A stretch of 64,000 bases of DNA, from positions 1 to 64,000 of the forward strand of contig JADYYP010000007.1 in the NCBI GenBank assembly GCA_020853575.1, read 5' to 3'. A program made the translations under genes and the position numbers. The notes below the pieces were generated by a model that was not told the origin of the DNA, did not search any database, and saw only the letters and a list, made by a program, of their open reading frames with translations. Below are positions 49,013 through 57,183 of this stretch, piece by piece. The stretch is from Planctomycetota bacterium (GTDB lineage: Bacteria > Planctomycetota > UBA1135 > GCA-002686595). The first letter of the stretch is position 1. Every line of letters begins with the position of its first letter.

Positions 49013-50506
49013 CTACAGTCCGCTCAGGTTCGTCAACGTCTGGCGCAGCACGTTGATCACCGTCAAGTCGTTGGCGCTTGGCGTGCAGGCCGCGAACGGC
49101 GGCTGCGCGAGCAGGTTGCAGAGCTCGTCGGGGTCGTTGCCGAGGTGATAGGCCTCCTCGTTGTAGAACAGGCCCGAGCTGTCGAGCTTGCGGATGACCT
49201 TGTACGTGCCGTTGGTCACGGCGCGCAGGTGCGTGGCGAGGCCGGCGGGCATCGCGGTCGGGCTCGGCGTGTAGGGCCCGTTGGGAATGTAGATCTGCGT
49301 CAGCAGGTAGCGGCGCAGCGCGGTCGCGCTCGGGTTCTGGATCAGGTTCTTGAAGTTGAAGCTGTCCAGCGGACCGGCGGGGCATTGCGACGACGGGCAG
49401 GAGAGGTTCCAGTCCGCGCCGGTGATCGAGCCGATCGTCTTCCACAGGTCGACCGCTTGCACCAGTTGCGAGCACGACGCGCCCGGAGTCGTCACCAAGG
49501 GACCGCTGACGATCATCGGAACGCGCGTGCCGTACTCGTACACCGAGCGCTTGCCGTGGGTCACCAGCGGCGCCGGCAGCACCAGACCGTGCGCACCGTT
49601 GTCGCCGAACACGACCACCATCGTGTTGGAGAGGATCGCGGGTGAGATGCCGCCGAGCAGGCGACCGATCTCGGTGTCCACGGCCTCGATCATCCAGCGA
49701 TAGGCCGGCTCGAACTGCGCATGGCCCTGGCCGACGATGTCGCCGGGAGCCAAGCCCGCCGCGCTGATCGCGGCCTTGGTCGCGGCGGACACCGCGGTGG
49801 CCGGAGGCACCTGGTGCGGAGCGTGCGGCGGACTGAAGTTGACGCACGAGAAGAACGGCGTGGTGCGCGCGTTGATCCAATCGACGGCGGCCGAGCGCAC
49901 CAGGCTCGCGTCCCAGGTGCTCTCGTCGAACGGCCCGCTGGGGCTCCCGATCATGCCCACGCTGACCGTGTTGGCGTCGGCCTTGACCAACTGCCAATAG
50001 TGGTGCTGACCGGGATTGGTCATGTGCCCATAGAACAGGTCGAAGCCGTTGCGGATCGGGTGCTGATAGTCGGTGTGCTCGGCGAGGTGCCATTTGCCGA
50101 ACAAGCCGCTCGCGTACTGCACACCGCTCGAGCCGAAGCCCTGGTCGAGCATCTCGGGCAAGAACACCTCGGCGTCCGGCAGCGTGTACTGCGGCGCCGG
50201 GTTGTTCTCGACGATGTACCCCATGCCGGTGCGAAACGCGTAGCGGCCGGTCATGATCTCGGCGCGCGTCGGGCTGCACATCGGGTTGGAGTAGGCCTTG
50301 GTGAACAGGATCCCGCCCTGGCGCAGCGCGTCCAGGTTGGGCGTCGGCGGATAGCTCGCCGATTGGCCGTAGAAGTTGAGGTGCTCGGTGCCGAGGTCGT
50401 CGAGCACGATCAAGATCACGTTGGGGTTGGCGGAGGAGAACTGGGCGTTCGCCTCCGACGCGAGCAGCGCGAGCGCTGCCGCGGTGATGGACATTCGAAC
50501 CGACAT
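49013..50506 (-). CDS. Secreted sulfatase (S1 family)
   Basis: 497 aa. ATG 50506 opens a signal peptide (MSITAAALALLASEANAQ). Metal and active-site motifs follow: NVILIVLDDLGTEHLNFYG, then the formylglycine signature CSPTRAEIMTGRYAF with Cys77, GLFGKWHLAE, SPPHAPHQ, and VFGDNGAHG. The Cys-type signature needs the FGE encoded next door for activation. The expected reaction is release of sulfate from a sulfated polysaccharide or other ester; planctomycetes are rich in such enzymes. It ends with LTNLSGL and lacks the shared C-terminal domain. Confidence 0.9.
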   Translation of the reverse strand: MSVRMSITAAALALLASEANAQFSSANPNVILIVLDDLGTEHLNFYGQSASYPPTPNLDALRQGGILFTKAYSNPMCSPTRAEIMTGRYAFRTGMGYIVENNPAPQYTLPDAEVFLPEMLDQGFGSSGVQYASGLFGKWHLAEHTDYQHPIRNGFDLFYGHMTNPGQHHYWQLVKADANTVSVGMIGSPSGPFDESTWDASLVRSAAVDWINARTTPFFSCVNFSPPHAPHQVPPATAVSAATKAAISAAGLAPGDIVGQGHAQFEPAYRWMIEAVDTEIGRLLGGISPAILSNTMVVVFGDNGAHGLVLPAPLVTHGKRSVYEYGTRVPMIVSGPLVTTPGASCSQLVQAVDLWKTIGSITGADWNLSCPSSQCPAGPLDSFNFKNLIQNPSATALRRYLLTQIYIPNGPYTPSPTAMPAGLATHLRAVTNGTYKVIRKLDSSGLFYNEEAYHLGNDPDELCNLLAQPPFAACTPSANDLTVINVLRQTLTNLSGL

Positions 50507-50901
50507 GTGTGTGGACCTCACGGTCACGTGATCGCTCGTCGCTCCCAGCGATCGCTGGAGCCAGGCGGCGCGGGACATCCGCTTCCGGCTGCACGCGCAC
50601 GGGCCGCGGGCCACCGTGGGCACGACGCGCGCGAGCGAGCCCTCGCGCGAACCGTGCTCGAGCAGCGTCGCAGCGCTGCGAGTGCGAGCCGTCCGACCTG
50701 GTCGTGCGCCGGTGAACGTCGCGACTCCCGCCGGGAGTCGCCCGAAGCTCGATCAATCCCCAACTCGACGCGCGTCGCTTTGCACAGATCGGGTGCCAGG
50801 GATTACCACTTCACAACGTCGCCTGAGCAGCGCGTCGGATACGGTTCCGCGCTCGGACAAAGCACCGCAACGCTCCCAGTGAGCCCGACCCCCAACTCGC
50901 C
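50507..50901. other. Divergent intergenic region with perfect hairpin
   Basis: 395 bp between the sulfatase and epimerase genes. GCGACTCCC (50721-50729) pairs perfectly with GGGAGTCGC (50733-50741) around loop GCC. Since both neighbours point away, it is unlikely to terminate them and may be a regulatory or small-transcript feature. No ORF with protein character is seen. Confidence 0.45.
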
Positions 50902-52170
50902 ATGAGCCTCCAACGTCGCGACCTGCTCCAATATTCCGCGCTCGCCGCAGCACTGTTCGCTAGCCAATCGCTGGGTTGCGCAGCACTGCAGGGCAAGGCC
51001 TCGAAGCCGCTGCGCATCTTGATCCTCGGCGGCACGGGTTTCCTCGGGCCGAAGACGGTCGAAGTCGCTCTCGCGCGCGGCCACCACGTCACCGTGTTCA
51101 ACCGCGGTCGCACCGAGAAGCGCATCCCCTTCGGCTTCGAGGGCGTCGAGCACCTCTACGGCAATCGCGACCCGCTGCTTCCGGCGGACGACGCGCGCGG
51201 GCCGGACGGCGCGCTGCTGCAGCCCGATGCTTCGCCCAAGGGGCTCGAGCAACTCGCCGGCAAGTCCTGGGACGTGGTGATCGACAACTCGGGCTACTAC
51301 CCGCGCCACGTCAAGTCCTCGGCGGAGCTGCTCGCGCCGCACTGCAAGCAGTACATCTACATCTCGAGCATCTCGGCCTACGCCGACAACAGCGCCGTCG
51401 ACGCCAACGAGGACGCGCGCTTGGCCGAGCTGGCCGACCCGACGGTCGAAACCATGGGCGCGGGCTACGCGAACTACGGCGGGCTGAAGGTGCTGTGCGA
51501 GCGCGCCGCGCAAGCGGCCTTCGCTGGGCGCTGCGCCGTCGTGCGTCCCGGCTACATCGTCGGCCCCGGCGATCCCACCGATCGTTTCAGCTACTGGCCA
51601 GTGCGTTTCGCGCGCGGCGGCGACGCCGTCGCGCCCGGCGATCCCAACGATCCGCTGCAATGGATCGACGTGCGCGATCTGGCCGAGTTCCTGGTGACGC
51701 TGGCGGAGCATGGCACGGCCGGCGTGTTCAACGCCTGCGGCCCGGCGCAGCCCGGACGCTTCGGCGACGTGATCAAGGCCTGTGCAGCGCGCGCCAAGAG
51801 CCCCTGCACGGTGACCTGGATCCCGGCCGAATTCCTGGCCAAGGAAGGGCTCGGCGGTGAGGACGGGGCATTCCCGATCTGGAATGCGCCGGTCGGCGCC
51901 TACGCCGGCTTCCACACCTGGAGCAACGATCGCGCGGAGCAGGCCGGGCTGCGCTTCCGCTCCCTCGACGACACCCTCGACGGCATCCTCGAGTGGTGGC
52001 CGACCGAGATCGAGCGCCGCCGCCGCGTGACCGCGCAGATGCTCGAGGACGCGAAGAAGCGCAACCAACCGGCGCCACAGACGCAGGACCCCGAGGCTTG
52101 GCGCGCTGGGCCGTCGGCCGCGCAAGAGGCCGAGATCCTGGCCAAGTGGAAGGCCGCCGAGGCCAAGTGA
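50902..52170 (+). CDS. Tat-exported NAD-dependent epimerase/dehydratase-like protein
   Basis: 422 aa. The N-terminus SLQRRDLLQYSALAAALFASQSLGC has the twin-arginine pattern, a hydrophobic stretch and a possible lipobox Cys. From ~residue 36 is an extended SDR: ILILGGTGFLGPKTVE (GGxGxxG), VTVFNRGR, YIYISSISAYA, YANYGGLKVLCERA (YxxxK), GYIVGPGDPTDRF, and WIDVRDLAEF. The fold fits sugar-nucleotide epimerases, but a Tat signal means the cofactor is carried out folded, so it works outside the cytoplasm on an unknown substrate. The C-terminal ~50 residues are charged. A hairpin terminator follows the stop. Confidence 0.82.
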   Translation: MSLQRRDLLQYSALAAALFASQSLGCAALQGKASKPLRILILGGTGFLGPKTVEVALARGHHVTVFNRGRTEKRIPFGFEGVEHLYGNRDPLLPADDARGPDGALLQPDASPKGLEQLAGKSWDVVIDNSGYYPRHVKSSAELLAPHCKQYIYISSISAYADNSAVDANEDARLAELADPTVETMGAGYANYGGLKVLCERAAQAAFAGRCAVVRPGYIVGPGDPTDRFSYWPVRFARGGDAVAPGDPNDPLQWIDVRDLAEFLVTLAEHGTAGVFNACGPAQPGRFGDVIKACAARAKSPCTVTWIPAEFLAKEGLGGEDGAFPIWNAPVGAYAGFHTWSNDRAEQAGLRFRSLDDTLDGILEWWPTEIERRRRVTAQMLEDAKKRNQPAPQTQDPEAWRAGPSAAQEAEILAKWKAAEAK

Positions 52171-52174
52171 GGCG

Positions 52175-52207
52175 GGCGCGAGCGACGCTTCGGGCAGCGT
52201 TCGCGCC
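52175..52207 (+). terminator. Hairpin terminator after the epimerase gene
   Basis: GGCGCGAGCG (52175-52184) pairs with CGTTCGCGCC (52198-52207), 10 bp with one G-U. The inner loop contains a C(TTCG)G tetraloop. It begins 5 nt after the stop. Confidence 0.55.
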
Positions 52208-52307
52208 ATGCCGGCCGCATCGCGTCGAGCAGTTTCGCGTGACAGCGCGCGACGCGGTGGTCACCGTTCGCGCGCCGCGCTAGCCTCGCCCTCCCCGGGC
52301 CGGCCAG

Positions 52308-55307
52308 ATGCGCAAGCTGCTGCTGTTTTCCGCCCTCCTCGCCGCGCTCGTCGCACTGCTCGTGTTCGTCGCGCGCGCACCAGCGCCAGACGCGAGCGCA
52401 GGTCCCGAAGCAGCCGTGCGGCCCGAGCCCGACACAGCGCGCGCATCGACCTCGAGCGCGCCCGACGCGACGCCGCCAGCGCCGGATGGCCGCGTCGATG
52501 CACGCGCGACCGCGGACGCGCCCGCGAGCACGCCCCCCGTCGCTGCACAACCCTTCGTCGTGCGCGGTCGCACGTTGGACAGCCAGCGTTTCGCGCTCGC
52601 TGGCGCGACGGTGGAGTTGCTCCTCGAGGGCGCGCCAGTGTTCCGGACCGCGAGCGCGCTCGACGGCTCGTTCACGTTCGAGCTCGACGATGCAGCGACA
52701 CTCGCGGGCCACGCAATGCTGTGGGCGCATCACGGACGCGAGCTCGCCGGAGTTCGCGAGGTCTGGCTGCCCAGCGCGGCGCGCGCGAAGAGCCTCGCGG
52801 GCTTCGTGCCACCCAACGACGCGCGCGAGCTCGACGTCGGCGGGGTCGCGCTGCTCGCGGCGAGCCCGCTCGAGGTCTCGGTCACGGCCTCTGGTACTCC
52901 GCTCGCGGGCGCGCTCGTCGCACTCGAGCTCGCGAGCGCGACGCAGCCCTTCGCGCAGCGCACGACGGACTCCGGCGGCATGGCCCGATTCGAAGCGCTG
53001 CCCATCGGCGCCTTGCGCTTGAGCGCGGTCGCGGGAGATCGGCGCGGTGGCGCGCAGGCCTTCATTCCCGACGACGTCGTGGCGCGCATCGAAGTCGGCG
53101 AGCCTCGCGAGCTCGAGCTCGTGGTGCTCGACGCGACCACGCGCGCGCCGATCCCGGCCGCGCGAGTGCAGCTGGACGAGCGTGTGTGGCTCTCCGGGAC
53201 CTCCGATCCAGAGCTGCGCAGCATCTCGACCGGCGGCAACGTGCTCGCGCTCCGCAAGCTGGCCCTCGCGCTGACGGATGCCGAAGGAAGAGCACGGGTG
53301 AGGGTGGCGCCGGACTCCACGTTCGACCTGAGCGTGAGAGCGCGCGGCTACGACCCGTATCCATCGAAGCTCACGCGCGGCCCGAAGCTCGATCTGAGCG
53401 CGGCCAATGTCGAAGTGCCGCTGACGCCGCAGGCGACGCGCACGCTGCGCTGGCCGATCGTCGCCGCCGAGGTGCCCCTTCCAGCGGACGGCACCGAGCT
53501 CGCGCTGCGGCCCGCCCCGGGATTCCGCCTCGACGACGAGCTCACTCCGTGGCCGACGCGCGGTCGCGTCGAGGGGAGCTTCGCGATCGTCGAGGGCAAC
53601 CCGCGCTTCGTGCGGTACATCGCAGCGACGCCCGACGGCGCGCTCGCGCAGCTCGTGGTCGCGTCCGAGGGCGAGCTCGGGCCCGAGATCCGGTTCCGCC
53701 GCGCGCGCCAGATCGAGGTGTCGGTGCGCGATGCCGCCGGACGCCCAGTGCACGGCGCGTTCGCGGTTGCGCGCAACCAAGGCAACAACCCGTTGTGCGG
53801 CTGGGTGTCGACCGATGCCGAGGGCCGCGCGGTGTTGACCGGTCTCTACGGGGAGCTGTGCGACGTGTATGTCGCGCCGCCCGGCGCGCGCGCGGCCGGT
53901 TCCGTGTGCGGCACGGTCGATCTCGCCAAGGGAGACGGGCGCGTCGAGGCGCTGCTTCCGAGCTCGGGCACGCTGCGGCTGCGCACCTGGATCGACGGGG
54001 CGGCGGTGCTCCCACCGAAGTACGCCGTGAGCTCGAACGCCGGCGCCACCGTCGTCGAGGAGTTGCCCGCGAGCGGCGAGTTGCGCGTGCGAGTCGACGC
54101 CGGCCCGAATCCGCTCGAGACCCCGCTGCACCTGCGCGCGCTCGGGTTTTTGCCGACGACGGTGATGGTCAGCGTGCCGAGCGATGCCCGCGAGCCGAGC
54201 TACGACGTCCAACTCGAGCGTGGTGCCAGGCTCGTCGTGCGGGTCACGGGGCCCGAGGCCAAGCGCGCGCTCAGCGTGGAGCGCTTCGATCTCGACGCGG
54301 GTGTGTGGAAGTCGGTGGGTCCGATGCAGCGCACGCTGGAACGCCCCAACGGCTCGCGGGGCACGTTCGTGTTCGATGGCCTGGCCGCGGGTCGCTACCG
54401 CGCGCTCGACGGCGTTGCCAAGCAAGCCTCGGACGAGGTCGAGCTCGGCAACGGCGTGTTCGAGGCACAGGTCGAGCTCGCCATCGCTCCGCTGGGCAAG
54501 CTGAGTGGTCGCGTGCTTGCGCCGGCCGGCACCGACTTCGCGCTGGTGCGGCTGTTGTCCGCCGAGGTTGCGCTCGAGCCGCCTCAGAAGCTCGCCCCGC
54601 AACCCGGCGAGGTCCCGCTCGGAGCTCGCGTGCAGTCGGACGGCGCGTTCGAGCTCGAGTTGCCGACCAATCTCGAGCTCACGCTGCGCGCCTGGCATCC
54701 GTGGCTCTCGCCCGCCGTCGGCGCCGACCCGCTGACCGTGCGCGCGCCGCGCAGCGGCATCGTGCTGCGGCTCGAGAGCGCGGACCTGGTGCGCGTTCCG
54801 CTGGCGAGCGCCGCGGGCCCGCTACCGTCGTCGCTGCGAGTCGCGGCGTTCCGCGGCGAGCTCTCGAACGCGCCCGACCAGTGGCTCCACGCACACGTGC
54901 AAGACGACGTCGCGAGCTTCACCGGTCTCGCGCCCGGACTGTGGACGCTGTGGCTCGATCCGGGAGCTCCGCTCGCCCCACTGACGCTCTCCGGAGTCGA
55001 AGTTCTGGCGGGCGAGACGCTCGCGCCGCGCGCCGTGTTCTCGCGCGGCCTCGAGTTGCGCGTGCGCGTGCTCACCGCCGAAGGTGAAGCGACGCCGCGC
55101 GTGTACATCGACGCCGCGTGCACCTCGGGCCCGAGCTACCGCCGCAGCACGAACTCCAACGGCGAGGCCGAGGTCGTGCTCGCGGGCTTCGATGCCGGGA
55201 CCTTCGAGCTCTCGATGGGCTCGGTGATGGACATGAAGGCGCTGCGCCGATCGAGCGTGACGCTGAGCGGCCCGGGCGCGACCGCGATCGAGTTCGACCC
55301 GCGTTGA
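52308..55307 (+). CDS. Large exported protein with carboxypeptidase-regulatory-like repeats
   Basis: 999 aa. Signal anchor near the start (LLLFSALLAALVALLVFVA), then a low-complexity Ala/Pro/Asp linker to ~residue 75. The rest is a series of beta-sandwich repeats of the carboxypeptidase-regulatory/Ig-like kind: VRGRTLDSQRFALAGATVELLL, GSFTFELDD, ITFEL-like GGMARFEALPIGALRLSAV, VSVRDAAGRPVHGAFAVARN, GKLSGRVLAPAGTDFALVRL. The pattern repeats about eight times. No catalytic motif. A TAGCCT (52281-52286) lies 21 nt before ATG 52308. Probably an extracellular or periplasmic adhesin or scaffold. It is similar in style to the gene at 57184. Confidence 0.75.
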   Translation: MRKLLLFSALLAALVALLVFVARAPAPDASAGPEAAVRPEPDTARASTSSAPDATPPAPDGRVDARATADAPASTPPVAAQPFVVRGRTLDSQRFALAGATVELLLEGAPVFRTASALDGSFTFELDDAATLAGHAMLWAHHGRELAGVREVWLPSAARAKSLAGFVPPNDARELDVGGVALLAASPLEVSVTASGTPLAGALVALELASATQPFAQRTTDSGGMARFEALPIGALRLSAVAGDRRGGAQAFIPDDVVARIEVGEPRELELVVLDATTRAPIPAARVQLDERVWLSGTSDPELRSISTGGNVLALRKLALALTDAEGRARVRVAPDSTFDLSVRARGYDPYPSKLTRGPKLDLSAANVEVPLTPQATRTLRWPIVAAEVPLPADGTELALRPAPGFRLDDELTPWPTRGRVEGSFAIVEGNPRFVRYIAATPDGALAQLVVASEGELGPEIRFRRARQIEVSVRDAAGRPVHGAFAVARNQGNNPLCGWVSTDAEGRAVLTGLYGELCDVYVAPPGARAAGSVCGTVDLAKGDGRVEALLPSSGTLRLRTWIDGAAVLPPKYAVSSNAGATVVEELPASGELRVRVDAGPNPLETPLHLRALGFLPTTVMVSVPSDAREPSYDVQLERGARLVVRVTGPEAKRALSVERFDLDAGVWKSVGPMQRTLERPNGSRGTFVFDGLAAGRYRALDGVAKQASDEVELGNGVFEAQVELAIAPLGKLSGRVLAPAGTDFALVRLLSAEVALEPPQKLAPQPGEVPLGARVQSDGAFELELPTNLELTLRAWHPWLSPAVGADPLTVRAPRSGIVLRLESADLVRVPLASAAGPLPSSLRVAAFRGELSNAPDQWLHAHVQDDVASFTGLAPGLWTLWLDPGAPLAPLTLSGVEVLAGETLAPRAVFSRGLELRVRVLTAEGEATPRVYIDAACTSGPSYRRSTNSNGEAEVVLAGFDAGTFELSMGSVMDMKALRRSSVTLSGPGATAIEFDPR

Positions 55308-55329
55308 GCGCAGGCGCGGCGAGCGCGCT

Positions 55330-56970
55330 TCAATCCAGATCGAGCTGCAACCCTTCGCTGAGGTTCTGCTTCGCTCCGGCGGCGCTCGGATCGCGGAACC
55401 AGGTCTGGAACCACGCGCTCGAGCCAGAGGTGAGCGCCGCGCTCGCTCCGGTCCAGTCGATCGACGTCGACATGCTGCCGGAACCGGTCGACGCGATCCC
55501 CATGCGCACGTAGGGCGCTTGAATGCACAGATAGCCGCCACCGAACGCAGCCGGCGGTCGTTGGCCGAAGCCGAACAGCACGATCGCGTTCTTGTTGGCC
55601 GGCAAGCTCGTCGTCTGCAGCTCGAGCACCCCTTGACCCACGGTCGTCGAGCCCGACGCCGACATGCGCGCGATCTCGTTGGTCGAGTTGAGCGTGCCGA
55701 TGCAGAACGGCCGGCCGAGCGTGAACCCGAGATCGAGATCGTAGACGTCGCAGAACGGTGCCGGGTAACCCGACAGCGGCAGCATCATGAGGCGCGTGTC
55801 GACGGCCAGCGGAGACGTGTTGGTCCACTGCAGCCACTGGCGTGTCTCGAGTGGCGCGAAGGCATAGGGCTGGCTGGCGCTCAAGAACTCGCTCGTCGAG
55901 CCGCTGCATCCGCGGAGCAAGTGCATGGCGCGCGTGGCGGAGGCCGACGTGGAGCGAACGCGCAGCGTGGAGTTGGCGGGGACCGCGATCCTGTAGTTGT
56001 CGAAATCGCCGACGCTGTTGGTCGTGAGCCCGGATTGCGAAGCGGCGAGCGGCGCCGCGCTCGCGCAGTCGTCGTTGGGCTCGAACGCGTCGCTACCGCA
56101 CGGGTCGAGCTCGAACGCGACTTGCAGCGAGTATTCCGCGCAGAGGGCCGAGTGATCGAAGGCGTTGGCCTGCGGCTCGAAGCTGACGATGTAGCTGCGC
56201 GGGCTCGAGCTCGCGTTGAACAGGTACATCCCGCCGAAGCTGCCGAAGACTCCGGACACGGCGCTGGCGCTGCTCGGGAGACCGCATCCCGCACCCGCGC
56301 TCCACGCGCGCAACAGCCCGTGGAGCGGCGTGTTCAGCGCGTCGATCCGCAGCGTCGCGAGCTCACCGGCACCCAAGGTCAGCGCGAAGTTGTCGGGGTC
56401 GCCCACGCTCACGTTGAGCCCGGTGAAGCTGCCGGCCGTCAGCGGAGCGGCGCCCGCACACGTGTCGTTGGGTTCGAACGCATCCGCGGGCAGGCCCGCA
56501 CACGGATCGGGCGCGATCGTCAGGCTGATCCCGTAGGGCGCGCAGCTCACACCGAACGTCTGCAGCGAGAGGATGAAGCGCTGCGCTGCATTCTGGGGCG
56601 CGACCCAGGCCACGCTCGCGTCGGCGTTCGCGCCGCCGATGCAGCTACTGCCGATCAGGTTGTCCGCATCGTCGCAGGGATTGGCGCTCCCGTCGTCGCG
56701 GTACAGCGTGATCACTCCGCCGAAGAGCTCGTCGGGCACGCTGAAGTGGAGCAGTGCGTCGAAGCGCTGGCCGGCGGGCACCTCGAATGCGAAGACGTCC
56801 ACGTCCTGCGGCGCGCTCGTCAGCCCATCGAGCGAGCCGCTGGCGATCAGCGCTGCCTGCGCGCAATTCTCGTTGGGTTCGAAGGCGTCGGGCGTGCACT
56901 GCGGCGCCGCCGAGAGCGCGCTCGCCAATCCGATGCCGACGAACGCTGTGGTGATGGGTTGGATGTACAT
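55330..56970 (-). CDS. Secreted PPC-like repeat protein with diverged shared C-terminal domain
   Basis: 546 aa. ATG 56970 has AGGAC upstream and opens a signal peptide (ITTAFVGIGLASALSAAPQ). Three repeats start with DAFEPNENCA, DAFEPNDTCA and DAFEPNDDCA, each followed by a ~110-residue beta domain like PPC (pre-peptidase C-terminal) modules. From ~421 (FCIGTLNSTN) the protein ends with a diverged copy of the shared C-terminal domain: AIVLFGFG, GGYLCIQAPYVRM, SIDW, TWFRDPSAAGAKQNLSEGLQ. It lacks the second Cys of the GC block. Exported; function unknown. It converges on the upstream gene with 22 bp between stops. Confidence 0.78.
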   Translation of the reverse strand: MYIQPITTAFVGIGLASALSAAPQCTPDAFEPNENCAQAALIASGSLDGLTSAPQDVDVFAFEVPAGQRFDALLHFSVPDELFGGVITLYRDDGSANPCDDADNLIGSSCIGGANADASVAWVAPQNAAQRFILSLQTFGVSCAPYGISLTIAPDPCAGLPADAFEPNDTCAGAAPLTAGSFTGLNVSVGDPDNFALTLGAGELATLRIDALNTPLHGLLRAWSAGAGCGLPSSASAVSGVFGSFGGMYLFNASSSPRSYIVSFEPQANAFDHSALCAEYSLQVAFELDPCGSDAFEPNDDCASAAPLAASQSGLTTNSVGDFDNYRIAVPANSTLRVRSTSASATRAMHLLRGCSGSTSEFLSASQPYAFAPLETRQWLQWTNTSPLAVDTRLMMLPLSGYPAPFCDVYDLDLGFTLGRPFCIGTLNSTNEIARMSASGSTTVGQGVLELQTTSLPANKNAIVLFGFGQRPPAAFGGGYLCIQAPYVRMGIASTGSGSMSTSIDWTGASAALTSGSSAWFQTWFRDPSAAGAKQNLSEGLQLDLD

Positions 56971-57183
56971 GGAAGTCCTGCCGTGGTGTTGGTGTGCGAA
57001 GTCGAGGTCGAGCCTCGGCGCCGGCCACGCTGCCGCATGGCTCGCCGAACGCAGCACGCCGCCGCGATTCCTTCGAATCCGGGCGCGTGAGGCTCGAGCG
57101 ATGATGGGCGCCGCCGCCGGTTCGGGTTGCGGGATTCCGGGTTTCGCCGCCGGATTCAGCCCTGGCGCGCCTCCAGGTTTCGC

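Noticed and set aside
51900..54698. Minus-strand ORF of ~930 codons opposite the epimerase and repeat-protein genes
   Set aside because: It crosses two plus-strand genes and has no recognisable motif.
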